A stretch of 64,000 nt of DNA from Streptomyces sp. NRRL S-350 (GCF_000719705.1 NZ_JOHO01000019.1:1-64000); one strand, 5' to 3'. Counted from the first letter of the stretch, positions 49,347 to 58,665 are shown. Translations and numbers: made by a program. The notes: a model not told the origin generated them from the letters alone.

Positions 49347-51299
49347 GTGCCACGCCCAGGAGCCGCCCGACTCGCCCCGCCCGACTGGCTGACCGAGAGC
49401 CTGCGGCCCCAGGCCGCGCCGGTCCCCTGGGCGGCGGTCGCCCGCGCCTCCGTCGCGCTCTCCGCCCCGCTCGCGGTCGGCACCGCCACCGGACGGCCCG
49501 CCTACGGCGCCCTGGTGTCGATGGGAGCGCTGTCCGCGGTCATCGGCGACACCGCCGACGCCTACCGGATGCGGGTGTTCAACATCGCCGTCCCCCAACT
49601 GTTCGGTGCCCTCGGGGTGCTGCTCGGCAGCCTGGTGTACGGCACCGGCTGGACGGCCGTCACGGTGCTGACGCTCGTCGCTCTGGTCTCCGGCATGATC
49701 TCCTCGATCGGCGCGGTCGCCTCCGCCTCCGGTCTGCTCCTGCTGCTCAACGCGGCCGTCGGCGCCGGCCTGCCGCTGCCCTCGCCCTGGTGGCTGCCGC
49801 CCGGCCTGCTGCTGCTCGGCGGCCTGGTGGTGCTCGCCCTGACCCTGCTCGCCTGGCCGCTGCGCCTCGGCCTGCCCGAACGCTCGGTCGTCGCCGACAC
49901 CTACCGCACGGTCGCCGACCTCCTCGAAGCCACCGGCACGGCCGAGTACGACGCCCGGCGCCGCGAACTCACCAAGTCGCTCAACCACTCCTACGACCTG
50001 CTGCTCGCCCGCCGGGCCCGCCGGCACGGGCGCTCGCCCACCCTGGTGCGGCTGCTCGCCCAGCTCAACGCGGCGATCCCGGTCGTCGAGGCCGCCTCCG
50101 CGGCGCACCTGCGCCCGGCCGGGGCCGGGCCGCTGCCCGCCGCCTACCCGGCCGCCGTCCGGGCCCTGGCCGACGCCGTCGAACAGGGCCGCACCGGCCC
50201 CGCCCCGCAGCCCGGCCTGCCCGAGCCCGCCGGGCCGTCCACCCGCGCGCTGGTCGAGGCGATCGGGCACGCCGCCACCGTCGTGTTCGAGGCCGCGCCG
50301 GACCCGTACGCCGCCGCCGACCGGCTCGGCCGGCCCGCCGGCCTGGAGGTGCGGGCGCGCCGGGCCGCGCGGGCGCTGCTGCTGTCCGGCGCGTCCTGGC
50401 GGTACGGGCTGCGGCTCGCGCTGTGCATCGGTCTGGCCCAGGTGCTGGTCTCGGTGATCGCCGTGCCCCGGTCGTACTGGGTGACGCTGACCGTGACCTT
50501 CGTGATGAAGCCGGACTTCGGCTCGGTGTTCTCCCGCGCGGTGCTGCGCGCCCTCGGCACCGCGGCCGGACTGCTGATCGCCGCGCCGGTGCTCGCCGCG
50601 GTGCCCCGCGGCTGGTGGGACGTCCCGGTGATGGCGGCCCTGGCGGCGCTGATCCCCGCCCTGTCCGCCAAGGGCTACGCCTTCCAGACCGCGGCCATCA
50701 CCCCCGTGATCCTGCTGCTCTCCGACCTGCTCAACCACCAGGGCTTCCACCTGGTGCCGCCCCGGCTCTACGACTCGCTGATCGGCTGCGGCATCACCCT
50801 GCTGGCCGGCTACCTGCTCTGGCCGGAGTCCTGGCACGCCCGGATCGGCGACCGCCTGGCCGACGCCGTGCAGGACACCGCCTCGTACGTGTCCCTGGCG
50901 TTCACCACCGGGCCGGGCGGGGACGAGCCGGCCCGGGCCTGGTACCGGCGGCGGCTCTACCGGGACCTCTCGGCCGTCCGCAGCGAGTTCCAGCGGGCGC
51001 TCACCGAACCGCCGCCGGTCGGCGCCCGGGCGCAGGCCTGGTGGCCGCTGGTCATCGCGGTCGAACGGATCGTGGACGCCACCACCGCGACCCGGGTGCG
51101 GATCGAGCACGGCGCGCCCGGGCCGACCGCGGCCGAAGTCGGTGCCGTGACCCGGGAACTGGCCGATCTCGCCGAGACGCTGCGCACCGGCCGGCCGCTG
51201 CCGGCGGCGGCCCCGGACGCGCTCGCGCCCGACGGCGCGCTGGCCCGGCTGCACCACGAGGTGCACGCGGCACGGTCGGTGGCCGCACCCGCGCCCTGA
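49347..51299 (+). CDS. FUSC-family membrane transporter
   Basis: A 650-residue protein with two clusters of about five to six helices (about 25-185 and 345-515) separated and followed by soluble helical regions, the layout of the fusaric-acid/aromatic-acid exporter family (FUSC, YccS/AaeB-like). The second cluster has the conserved SYWVTLTVTFVMKPDFGSVFSRAVLRALGT signature. It probably exports aromatic acids or similar compounds. GTG at 49347 is 12 bases after TAGTTTGGGACC, without a clear ribosome binding site. Confidence 0.87.
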   Translation: MPRPGAARLAPPDWLTESLRPQAAPVPWAAVARASVALSAPLAVGTATGRPAYGALVSMGALSAVIGDTADAYRMRVFNIAVPQLFGALGVLLGSLVYGTGWTAVTVLTLVALVSGMISSIGAVASASGLLLLLNAAVGAGLPLPSPWWLPPGLLLLGGLVVLALTLLAWPLRLGLPERSVVADTYRTVADLLEATGTAEYDARRRELTKSLNHSYDLLLARRARRHGRSPTLVRLLAQLNAAIPVVEAASAAHLRPAGAGPLPAAYPAAVRALADAVEQGRTGPAPQPGLPEPAGPSTRALVEAIGHAATVVFEAAPDPYAAADRLGRPAGLEVRARRAARALLLSGASWRYGLRLALCIGLAQVLVSVIAVPRSYWVTLTVTFVMKPDFGSVFSRAVLRALGTAAGLLIAAPVLAAVPRGWWDVPVMAALAALIPALSAKGYAFQTAAITPVILLLSDLLNHQGFHLVPPRLYDSLIGCGITLLAGYLLWPESWHARIGDRLADAVQDTASYVSLAFTTGPGGDEPARAWYRRRLYRDLSAVRSEFQRALTEPPPVGARAQAWWPLVIAVERIVDATTATRVRIEHGAPGPTAAEVGAVTRELADLAETLRTGRPLPAAAPDALAPDGALARLHHEVHAARSVAAPAP

Positions 51300-51308
51300 G
51301 CACCGGGC

Positions 51309-51349
51309 GCCTGCCCGCCCCGCGGCAGGCACGCCCCGCGGGGCGTGCC
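51309..51349. terminator. Palindromic terminator between convergent genes
   Basis: GGCACGCCCC (51328-51337), GC, GGGGCGTGCC (51340-51349) is a 22-base perfect palindrome. Just before it GCCTGCC (51309-51315) pairs with GGCAGGC (51324-51330). The two stems partly exclude one another. They lie right after the FUSC stop; imperfect 18-base repeats of GCCCGCGCCGGG type follow to about 51420. Confidence 0.75.
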
Positions 51350-51480
51350 CGCGCCGGGTGGCTCGCCCGCGCCGGGATGTGCCCGCGCCTGGGCGTTCCC
51401 GCGCCGGGTGGCTCGCCGGGCCCGGGCCGTGCCCCCGGTGAGCGCCCGGAGAGCGCCCGGCCCGGCGCCCGCCGAACCCC

Positions 51481-52884
51481 TCAGTCCTGGATCCGCCGCC
51501 AGGGCCGGTCCGCCTCCAGCGCGAAGGCCAGCTCCAGCAGCAGCCGTTCCTGCCCGTGCGCGGCCGACAGGTGCACCCCGACCGGCAGGCCGCTGGGCGC
51601 GGAGCCCGCCGGCAGCGCGATGCCCGGCCCGCCGGTCACGTTGTTGACCGGGGTGAAGGCCACGTAGCGCAGCAGCCGGTCCAGCAGCTCGTCGAAGGCG
51701 ACGTTCGGGCTCAGGTGGCCGATCGGCGGGGCGGCGTGGGCGAGCACCGGCGAGAGGATCACGTCGTGGTGGCGGAACACCTGCCGGTACACCCCTTCGG
51801 CCCGGCGCAGCCGCCGCAGCACGCCCGGGGTCTGCGGGAACTCCGCCCGGAACCGGCGGCGCAGCCCGGTGGTCAGGCCGTCCAGCCTGTCGGCGCGGAA
51901 GCTCGGATCGATCAGCAGTCGGCCGGTGACCGCGATCGCCCAGGCGATGTAGCCCCAGTACGAGAGGAAGTCGCGGGAGAACTCCTCGCCGAAGGGCAGG
52001 GCGGCCGGCTCGACCCGGTGGCCCATCGCCTCCAGCCGGGCGGCGGTCTCCTCGACCACCCGGCGGGTCTGCTCGTCGCTCTTGGCGATCGGCGAGTCCA
52101 CCACCAGCCCGATCCGCAGCCGCTGCTCGCCGGGCCCCTCGACCAGGCCGAGCGGGGGCAGTTCGGGGTTGCGGCGGTGCCGTTCGGCGGCGGCGAAGAA
52201 GGCGGCGGTGTCGCGCACGGACCGGGTCAGGACGCCGTCGGTGACCAGGTCGATCGGCAGCTTGCCGCCCTGCGCGTTGGTGACCAGCCGGCCCCGGGTG
52301 GGCTTGAGCCCGACCAGGCCGCAGCAGGCCGCCGGGATGCGGATCGAGCCGCCGCCGTCGTTGGCGTGGGCGATCGGCACGACGCCGGAGGCCACCAGGG
52401 CCGCCGCGCCGCCCGAGGAGGCGCCGGGCGAGTGCGAGGGCTTCCACGGGTTGCGCACCGGCTGGGCGGTGGCGAACTCGGTGGAGGCGTTGAGTCCGAA
52501 CTCGGGCAGCCGGGTCTTGCCGAGGACGGCCAGGCCGGTGGCGAGGAACTGGTCGGTGAAACGCGCGTTGCGGCGGGCCGGTCGGGGGCGGAAGGCCTCG
52601 CTGCCCATCGCGGTCGGCAGGCCGCGCACGTCGACGTTGTCCTTGAGGTAGGTCGGCACGCCCCACAGCGGGCCGCCGATGCCCTCCCGGCTGATCCGCG
52701 GCTTGTCGTACGAGGCATGGGCGACGGGCAGCAACGCGCTGTCCACCCGCTCGGCGCGGGCGACGGCCGCACCGACCAGTTCCCGGGGGTTGACCTCGCC
52801 GGACCGCACCAGGGCGGCGAGAGCCACCGCGTCGTGCGGGCCGAGGGCATCGTCGGTGAACGCGTGAACCCGCTCGTCGGACAT
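51481..52884 (-). CDS. Amidase signature-family enzyme
   Basis: A 467-residue amidase with the Ser-cisSer-Lys triad: Lys in YLKDNVDVRG near residue 85, SPGASSGGAAAL with the first Ser near 159, and nucleophile Ser in DGGGSIRIPA near 183. The substrate could be a carboxamide, an N-acyl amino acid or a linear amide; the sequence does not decide. ATG at 52884 has GGAGTGGGGAG ahead of it and is chosen over the upstream open frame. It is divergent from the P450. Confidence 0.9.
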   Translation of the reverse strand: MSDERVHAFTDDALGPHDAVALAALVRSGEVNPRELVGAAVARAERVDSALLPVAHASYDKPRISREGIGGPLWGVPTYLKDNVDVRGLPTAMGSEAFRPRPARRNARFTDQFLATGLAVLGKTRLPEFGLNASTEFATAQPVRNPWKPSHSPGASSGGAAALVASGVVPIAHANDGGGSIRIPAACCGLVGLKPTRGRLVTNAQGGKLPIDLVTDGVLTRSVRDTAAFFAAAERHRRNPELPPLGLVEGPGEQRLRIGLVVDSPIAKSDEQTRRVVEETAARLEAMGHRVEPAALPFGEEFSRDFLSYWGYIAWAIAVTGRLLIDPSFRADRLDGLTTGLRRRFRAEFPQTPGVLRRLRRAEGVYRQVFRHHDVILSPVLAHAAPPIGHLSPNVAFDELLDRLLRYVAFTPVNNVTGGPGIALPAGSAPSGLPVGVHLSAAHGQERLLLELAFALEADRPWRRIQD

Positions 52885-53207
52885 CCGAACTCCCCACTCC
52901 CTGCCGGACGTTCGATCGTCCGGTCGTCGCGCCGATGGGTGGTACTGCCCGGTTCTACCGACCAGTAGTCTCACCGGCGTTCGAGTGTAGGCCGCGCGCG
53001 GCGCCGCCGGATCCCCGGGCCCCGTCCATGGCCAAACGACCCGTTAAATCTTCAATGGAGCACGGACGTTCGGCATGCGCCCCCACGTTCACCCCGCCCG
53101 CCGGGCCACGACCGTTTCGCCGACGGCCGCCGGGAAAGATCACGTCCACGAACCGTTCCGGCCCCTCCACCCGCCCCGGCCCCTCCACCCGACCCAAGGT
53201 GACGCCC
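52885..53207. other. Divergent region, amidase and P450
   Basis: No separate gene. An AT-richer stretch (TTAAATCTTCAATGGAG, 53044-53060) may belong to the P450 promoter, though an in-frame ATG at 53056 could extend the P450 by 50 residues of basic, Pro-rich sequence. Two CCGGCCCCTCCACCCG repeats lie at about 53157-53192. A spaced TACTG/CAGTA repeat is at 52943-52967. Confidence 0.45.
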
Positions 53208-54557
53208 GTGCCGACCAGACTCTTCCCCACCACCCGGTCCACCGCCGCCACCGCTCCCGGCGCCCTCCCCCTGCTCGGCCACGCCCCCGCCTTCGTCCAC
53301 CGCCCACTCGACTTCGTCGCCGGCCTCGCCGCCCACGGCGACCTCGTCCGGATCCGGCTCGGCCCCCTCGACGCGTACGTCGCCTGCCACCCCGAGCTCG
53401 TCCGCCGGCTGCTCGCCGACCACCGCACGTACGACAAGGGCGGCCTCGTCCTCGACGAGGCCCGCGAGGTCCTCGGCGACGGCCTCGCGACCTGCCCCGC
53501 CGCCACCCACCGGCGCCAACGCCGCATGCTGCAGACCGCGTTCCACCCCGACCGGCTGCCCGACCACGCCGCCATGATGGCCGAGGAGATCGCCGGCACC
53601 ACCGCCCCCTGGCGTCACGGCGACACCGTCGACGTCCCCGCCGCGATGCACCGGCTCGCCACCGCCGTCACCGCCCGCTGCCTGGTCGCCGCACCCGAAC
53701 GGGCCGGCTCGCTGCCCGTCCACGCGAGCATGGCCGCCGTCACCCGCGGCGTCGCCCGGCGCGGCATGATGCCGCTGCCCGGCGCCGACCGCCTCCCCAC
53801 CCCCGGCAACCGCCGCTTCCGACGCGCCCGGCAGGACCTGCGCGAGGTCACCCGCCGACTGATCGCCCACTACCGGGCCGACGCCAGCGACCACCGGGAC
53901 CTGCTCTCCGTGCTGCTCGGCGCGCGGGACGAGGACGGGCAGGGCCTCTCCGACGCGGAGATCCACGACCACGTGGTCACCTTCCTGCTGGCCGGCACGG
54001 AGACCACCGCCGCCACCCTCTCCTGGGCCTGGGCCCTGCTCGCCGCCAACCCGGCCGTCCGCGACCGCCTGCACACCGAACTCGACACCGTGCTCGACGG
54101 CCGTCCCGCCCGCCACGAGGACCTGCCCTCCCTCCCGCTCACCGCCCGGATCGTCAGCGAGACCCTGCGGCTCTACCCGCCGGTCTGGATCCTCAGCCGC
54201 ACCGTCACCACCGACACCGAACTCGGCGGCCACCACCTCCCGGCCGGCGCCACCGTCCTGTTCAGCCCGTACCTGCTGCACCGCCGGGCCGACCTCTTCC
54301 CCTGCCCCGACCGCTTCGACCCCGACCGCTGGCTCACCACCGCCCACCCCGCCGCCGGCACCTACATCCCCTTCGGCCTCGGCGCCCGCCGCTGCATCGG
54401 CGACACCTTCGGCACCACCGAAGCCGCCCTCGCCATCGCCACCATCGCCGCCCGCTGGACCGTCACCCCCACCCCCGGCCGGCCCGTCCGCCCCACCCGC
54501 GGCTCCTCCCTCGCCCCCCGCCCGTTCACCGCCACCCTGGCCCGCCGGTCGAGATGA
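53208..54557 (+). CDS. Cytochrome P450
   Basis: A 449-residue P450 with I-helix AGTETTAATL near 262, ExxR in SETLRLYPP, PERF-like FDPDRW, and heme-ligand Cys396 in FGLGARRCIGD. The layout resembles bacterial P450s near CYP170/CYP183 (epi-isozizaene and pentalenene oxidation), but no terpene cyclase is in this window. GTG at 53208 follows AAGGTGA at good spacing; the frame upstream is open. Redox partners are not encoded nearby. Confidence 0.88.
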   Translation: MPTRLFPTTRSTAATAPGALPLLGHAPAFVHRPLDFVAGLAAHGDLVRIRLGPLDAYVACHPELVRRLLADHRTYDKGGLVLDEAREVLGDGLATCPAATHRRQRRMLQTAFHPDRLPDHAAMMAEEIAGTTAPWRHGDTVDVPAAMHRLATAVTARCLVAAPERAGSLPVHASMAAVTRGVARRGMMPLPGADRLPTPGNRRFRRARQDLREVTRRLIAHYRADASDHRDLLSVLLGARDEDGQGLSDAEIHDHVVTFLLAGTETTAATLSWAWALLAANPAVRDRLHTELDTVLDGRPARHEDLPSLPLTARIVSETLRLYPPVWILSRTVTTDTELGGHHLPAGATVLFSPYLLHRRADLFPCPDRFDPDRWLTTAHPAAGTYIPFGLGARRCIGDTFGTTEAALAIATIAARWTVTPTPGRPVRPTRGSSLAPRPFTATLARRSR

Positions 54558-54739
54558 GCGCCGGACGGCCGGCGGACGGGCCGACGGGCAACGGGCCGAC
54601 GGACCGACGGGCCCCCGGACCGCAGGTGATCGGTGGGCAGCTGACGGGTGGGCAGCAGCCGACGGACGGTACTGTCACCGCGGAGGCCGGCGGGGTTGCG
54701 CCGGTCGGACTTTCGGCTCGACTGGGACGGCATCAGACC

Positions 54740-55474
54740 ATGAACGCTCGATCACCGCGGGGGCTCCTGTCCGGGCTGCTCCGCGCCGTCCGGTCGTACC
54801 CGCGGCGCTCGCCCCTGACGCTGGGCTACGTCGGCCTGCTCGTCCTCGGCCACATCTGGGTCGAGGGCCGGCTCTCCGCCGACCAGGCGGACACCGTGCG
54901 GGCCTACCTCAGCACCAACCTCGACAACCTGCACGACCATCCGATCACCGCGCTGCTCGGCAGCGCCCTGCTCTACGACGGCACGCTCACCGACGTCGCC
55001 TCCACCGGCTTCGCCAGCACCCTGATCACCCTCGGCCTCGGCATCTGCTGCTGCCTCGCCTGGGCGGAGCGCCGCTTCGGCCGGCTGCGGGCCGCCGCCG
55101 TGTTCCTCGGCGGGCACATCGGCGCCACCCTGGTCACGGCCGTCGTCATCCTGACCGCCCTGCGGCACGGCTGGTACCCGGACAGCGTGCGGGCCGACTT
55201 CGACTACGGCATCAGCTACGGCGCCCAGGCCACCCTCGCGTTCGCCACCCTCGCGCTGCCCCGCTGGGCCCGCCTGCCCTGGGCCGCCTTCGTCGTGGCC
55301 TGGCCGCTCTCGGGCGACAGCGAATGGCCCGGCCCGCTACCGGACTTCACCACCGTGGGCCACCTCGTCTCGGCCGCCCTCGGCTTCGCCCTGGCCGGCG
55401 CCGCGGCCGTCACCGCCGCGCGCCGCCGCCGGGCCGAAGCCGCCGTCCCGGCCACGGCGGACGTCCACCCCTGA
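54740..55474 (+). CDS. Rhomboid-like membrane protein
   Basis: A 244-residue protein with six hydrophobic helices. It is like the actinobacterial rhomboid-like group. A YGISYGAQATLAF segment stands where rhomboid proteases have GxSG, and HLVSAALGF where they have the catalytic His; the Ser motif is thus altered. Whether it is an active protease is open. The ATG is 182 bases after the P450 stop; a GACGGGCCGACGG-type repeat fills the space. Co-transcription with the P450 is possible. Confidence 0.75.
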   Translation: MNARSPRGLLSGLLRAVRSYPRRSPLTLGYVGLLVLGHIWVEGRLSADQADTVRAYLSTNLDNLHDHPITALLGSALLYDGTLTDVASTGFASTLITLGLGICCCLAWAERRFGRLRAAAVFLGGHIGATLVTAVVILTALRHGWYPDSVRADFDYGISYGAQATLAFATLALPRWARLPWAAFVVAWPLSGDSEWPGPLPDFTTVGHLVSAALGFALAGAAAVTAARRRRAEAAVPATADVHP

Positions 55475-55538
55475 TCGCGCCCGGCGGAACGACGGCGCGC
55501 CGCCCCCCTTCGGCCGCCCCCTCCGGCCGCCGACCGGG

Positions 55539-56120
55539 TCAGCTCGGCGGCCGCCGGTCGGCGGCGATGTCGGCGAGCAGGCGCTCGATCGTCTCCAACC
55601 GTCGCCGCAGGTCCTCGACATCGCCCCGGGTGGCGCTCTGCTCGCTCTTCTTCAGGCTGACCAGCAGTTGCCCGTCCGGCTCCAACCGGGCGCGGGCGAC
55701 GCCGCTCACCTTGTCCCCGTTCTGGATCCGAATCGCGTGCTCCAGCTCGGACGGGCGCAGCGCCAGGCCGTGCAGCGCGCCGGGCACCAGCTTGCCGTCC
55801 TGGACCACCGTGGTGGCCGTGCCCTCGAGGATGCGGGCCGCCCTCGGGTCACGGGCGAGCCAGCGGGTGACGGCCGCGTTCACCGTGATCAGGGTGACCG
55901 CCCCGATCGCACCGCCGAGCAGGCTGTCGTCGTTGCCGATGACGGCGTTCTGCACCACGTTGGAGAGCAGGAAGACGACCACCATGTCGAAGGTGTTGAG
56001 CCCGGCCAGCCCGCGCTTCCCCGCCAACCGGAACAGCACCAGGATCAGCACGTAGACCGCGACCGTCCGAAGGACCTTCTCGACGATCGGAATCTGGACG
56101 ACCGCCAGGTCATGCCACAT
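55539..56120 (-). CDS. DUF421 (YetF-like) membrane protein
   Basis: A 193-residue protein with three N-terminal helices (LRTVAVYVLILVLFRLAGKR, MVVVFLLSNVVQNAV and LLGGAIGAVTLITVNAAV) and a soluble DUF421 domain with the GTATTVVQDGKLV and ELEHAIRIQN motifs; a C-terminal helix EDLRRRLETIERLLADI may be coiled-coil. Function of the family is unclear; related YetF proteins act at the membrane of spores and cells. ATG at 56120. Confidence 0.88.
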   Translation of the reverse strand: MWHDLAVVQIPIVEKVLRTVAVYVLILVLFRLAGKRGLAGLNTFDMVVVFLLSNVVQNAVIGNDDSLLGGAIGAVTLITVNAAVTRWLARDPRAARILEGTATTVVQDGKLVPGALHGLALRPSELEHAIRIQNGDKVSGVARARLEPDGQLLVSLKKSEQSATRGDVEDLRRRLETIERLLADIAADRRPPS

Positions 56121-56178
56121 GGCCCCGCTCCTCCCACCACGACGCGACGGAACGGGGCCGACGCTACGCCACCGGAGG

Positions 56179-57015
56179 CTACGAACGGCGCTTCGGCTTG
56201 CCCCGCTTGGCCGCCGCCGCGCCCCGACCGCCCCCCGACGCCTTCGGCTTCGGGCCGCCCGTCCTCGCCCCGCCGGCCTTCTGCGCTCCCGCCCGCTGCC
56301 CGCCCGTCTTCTGGCCGGCGGCCTTCTGGCTCCCCGCCTTCTGGCTCCCCGCCTTCTGGGCGGCCGCCTTCTTCGGCTGGGCGGGCTGCTCCGCCTGCCC
56401 GCGTCCGCGCGAGCTGTTGACCGTGCGGCCCCGGACGATCCCGATGAACTCCTCCACCAGGTCCGTCGTCCGCTCCTGCTGCCACGACAGCGCCACCTGC
56501 GACTGCGGGGCCTCCGCCACCGGCCGGTAGGTGAGGTCCCGACGGTGGTGCAGCCGCGCCAGGGACTGCGGCACCAGGAGCACGCCCACATTGGCCGCCA
56601 CCAGCTCGACCGCGTCCGCCGTGGTGTCCGGCCGGGCGATGGCGGGGCGCCCGGGCAGGGTGTCGGCCGTGAGGCCGAGGGTGTCGTCCAGCGGGTGGAA
56701 GACCACCTCGTCGGCGAGGTCGGCGAGCGCCACCTCCTCCGCGGCGGCGAGCCAGTGGTCCTTGGGGAAGACCACGACGGTGGCCTCGGTGTACAGCGGG
56801 ATCGCGCTGAGCACGTCCTTGTCGACCGGCAGCCGCACCAGGCCGGCGTCCGCGCCGCCCTCGCGCAGGGTCCGCTCGGCGTCGCCGACCGGCACCGCGA
56901 GGAGGTCGAGCGGCACGTCCGGAAGCCGCTCGCCCCACACCCGGACCCATTTGCCGGGGGTCACGCCCGGGACGTACACGAGCCGGAAGGTCGGGTTCAC
57001 CTGCATGTCTGTCAC
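56179..57015 (-). CDS. LysR substrate-domain protein without HTH, basic repeat tail
   Basis: A 278-residue protein. Residues 1-200 match the effector-binding domain of LysR regulators (FRLVYVPGVTPGKW, ADAGLVRLP, VELVAANVGVLLVPQSLARL) but there is no helix-turn-helix. The last 80 residues are Lys/Gln/Ala/Gly-rich, with AGSQK repeats. The tail resembles the basic tails of histone-like proteins and may bind nucleic acid. It is divergent from the DUF5997 gene, 58 bases away, a pair seen widely in streptomycetes as far as I recall. Confidence 0.82.
   Translation of the reverse strand: MTDMQVNPTFRLVYVPGVTPGKWVRVWGERLPDVPLDLLAVPVGDAERTLREGGADAGLVRLPVDKDVLSAIPLYTEATVVVFPKDHWLAAAEEVALADLADEVVFHPLDDTLGLTADTLPGRPAIARPDTTADAVELVAANVGVLLVPQSLARLHHRRDLTYRPVAEAPQSQVALSWQQERTTDLVEEFIGIVRGRTVNSSRGRGQAEQPAQPKKAAAQKAGSQKAGSQKAAGQKTGGQRAGAQKAGGARTGGPKPKASGGGRGAAAAKRGKPKRRS
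56290..56365 (-). repeat. 15-base coding repeats (QKAGS)
   Basis: Tandem 15-base units (CCCCGCCTTCTGGCT type) encode the AGSQK/AAGQK pentapeptides in the tail of the LysR-domain protein. Confidence 0.85.
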
Positions 57016-57073
57016 AGGGCAAGGCTACCGACCGTGACCGGAAGCGCCCGCGCGCTCCCTTACCCTTGTCACC

Positions 57074-57511
57074 ATGACATCGCTCAAGCAGAAGACCAGC
57101 CAGACCATGAAGCCGGCCACGGCGGCCAAGAAGCTGGGGATCTACCTCGCCGCGGCGCCGACCGACTTCCAGGAGGGCGTGGTCTCCCGCGAGGAGCTGA
57201 ACGCGCTGCAGGCCGAGCCGCCGCAGTGGCTCCAGGAGCTGCGCCAGAACGGCCCGCACCCGCGCCCGGTGGTCGCCGCCAAGCTCGGCGTGTCGATCTC
57301 CGGTCTGGCCCGCGGCGGCGTGACCGAGGCGCTCACCACCGACGAGATCGAGGCCATCAAGGCCGAGAACCCGCTCTGGCTGCAGCACGAGCGCGCCAAC
57401 CAGGTCGACCTCCGCAAGGAGACCGCGCGGATCAAGGAGAAGCACGAGAAGGAGGCCGCCGCCCAGGCGGCCAAGGAGGCCAAGGAGTCGAAGGCCGACC
57501 GGGCCCGCTGA
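57074..57511 (+). CDS. DUF5997 family protein
   Basis: A 145-residue basic, mainly helical protein. It starts with KPATAAKKLGIYLAAAPTDFQ, has a central PPQWLQELRQNGPHPRPVVAAKLGVSISGLARGG part with a helix-turn-helix feel, and ends in a charged helix (RIKEKHEKEAAAQAAKEAKES). Function unknown. A large hairpin (57555-57620) begins 43 bases after its stop. Divergent from the LysR-domain gene. Confidence 0.88.
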   Translation: MTSLKQKTSQTMKPATAAKKLGIYLAAAPTDFQEGVVSREELNALQAEPPQWLQELRQNGPHPRPVVAAKLGVSISGLARGGVTEALTTDEIEAIKAENPLWLQHERANQVDLRKETARIKEKHEKEAAAQAAKEAKESKADRAR

Positions 57512-57554
57512 CCTCCGGGGCACCGGCCCGGGCCCGCTCCGGCGCCGATTGTCA

Positions 57555-57620
57555 GACCCCTGCGCAACGATGGTGCCGACGTCCGTCCCATGGGCGTCGG
57601 CACAGCCGTGCGCAGGGGTC
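57555..57620. terminator. Large two-part hairpin
   Basis: GACCCCTGCGCA (57555-57566) pairs perfectly with TGCGCAGGGGTC (57609-57620); inside, GTGCCGACG (57573-57581) pairs perfectly with CGTCGGCAC (57595-57603) around a 13-base loop, with small unpaired patches between. It may end the DUF5997 transcript. Its size, internal loop and place 96 bases before the next gene also allow a small structured RNA or leader element. Confidence 0.65.
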
Positions 57621-57715
57621 GTGCGGTTTTCGGCAGGGCCCGGTCCGGGTTCGGCCCGGCTTCCGCCCGGGTTCGAACGGACCGGGCGGGGTCCAGGAGA
57701 CGGGGAGGCCGACGG

Positions 57716-58630
57716 GTGGCAGGGGCACTGGAGGGGCGGATCGCCCTGGTCGCGGGAGCGACCAGGGGCGCGGGGCGGGGCATCGCGGTCGAACTCGGCG
57801 CGGCCGGGGCGACGGTGTACGTCACCGGCCGCAGCACCCGGGAGCGGCGCTCGGAGTACGACCGCCCCGAGACGATCGAGGACACCGCCGACCTGGTCAC
57901 CGCCGCGGGCGGCCGGGGCATCGCGGTGCCGACCGACCACCTGGTCCCCGCCCAGGTGGCCGCGCTGGCCGAGCGGATCGATGCCGAGCAGGGGCGCCTC
58001 GACGTCCTGGTCAACGACATCTGGGGCGCGGAGAAGCTGTTCGGCTGGAACGTCCCGGTCTGGGAGCACGACCTGGAGGACGGTCTGCGGCTGCTGCGCC
58101 TGGCGGTGGAGACGCACGCCGTCACCAGCCACCACGTCCTCCCGCTGCTGCTGAAGGGCCCGGGCGGCCTGGTCGTGGAGATGACGGACGGCACCGCCGA
58201 GTACAACCGCGGCACCTACCGCAACTCGTTCTTCTACGACCTGGCGAAGTCCTCGGTGCTGCGGATGGCGTTCTCGCTCGGCCACGAGCTGGGCCCGCGC
58301 GGCGCCACCGCCGTCGCGCTCACCCCGGGCTGGATGCGCTCAGAGATCATGCTGGAGCACTTCGGCGTCACCGAGGACAACTGGCGCGACGCCGTCGCCC
58401 GGGAGCCGCACTTCGGCATCTCCGAGTCCCCGTCCTACGTCGGCCGGGCGGTCGCCGCGCTGGCCGCGGACCGGGACGTCGCCCGGTGGAACGGCCGGTC
58501 CACGTCCAGCGGCCAGCTCGCCCGGGAGTACGGCTTCACCGACCTGGACGGCAGCCGCCCGGACTGCTGGCGCTACCTGGTCGAGGTGCAGGACGCGGGC
58601 AGGCCCGCCGCACCCGAGGCCTACCGCTGA
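57716..58630 (+). CDS. SDR-family oxidoreductase
   Basis: A 304-residue short-chain dehydrogenase: cofactor motif VAGATRGAGRGIA near 10-22, then a variant NDIWGAEK at the NNAG place, and YRNSFFYDLAKSS, where the catalytic YxxxK is at YDLAK. The variant motifs and longer C-terminus resemble a class annotated simply as SDR-family. GTG at 57716 has GGGGAGG. It is preceded by the large hairpin. Substrate unknown. Confidence 0.87.
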   Translation: MAGALEGRIALVAGATRGAGRGIAVELGAAGATVYVTGRSTRERRSEYDRPETIEDTADLVTAAGGRGIAVPTDHLVPAQVAALAERIDAEQGRLDVLVNDIWGAEKLFGWNVPVWEHDLEDGLRLLRLAVETHAVTSHHVLPLLLKGPGGLVVEMTDGTAEYNRGTYRNSFFYDLAKSSVLRMAFSLGHELGPRGATAVALTPGWMRSEIMLEHFGVTEDNWRDAVAREPHFGISESPSYVGRAVAALAADRDVARWNGRSTSSGQLAREYGFTDLDGSRPDCWRYLVEVQDAGRPAAPEAYR

Positions 58631-58644
58631 CCGACGGCCCGTCA

Positions 58645-58665
58645 CGCCGGTAGCCCTCACCGGCG
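58645..58665 (+). terminator. Hairpin after SDR gene
   Basis: CGCCGGT, AGCCCTC, ACCGGCG: 7-base-pair stem, 7-base loop, 15 bases after the SDR stop. Confidence 0.6.
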
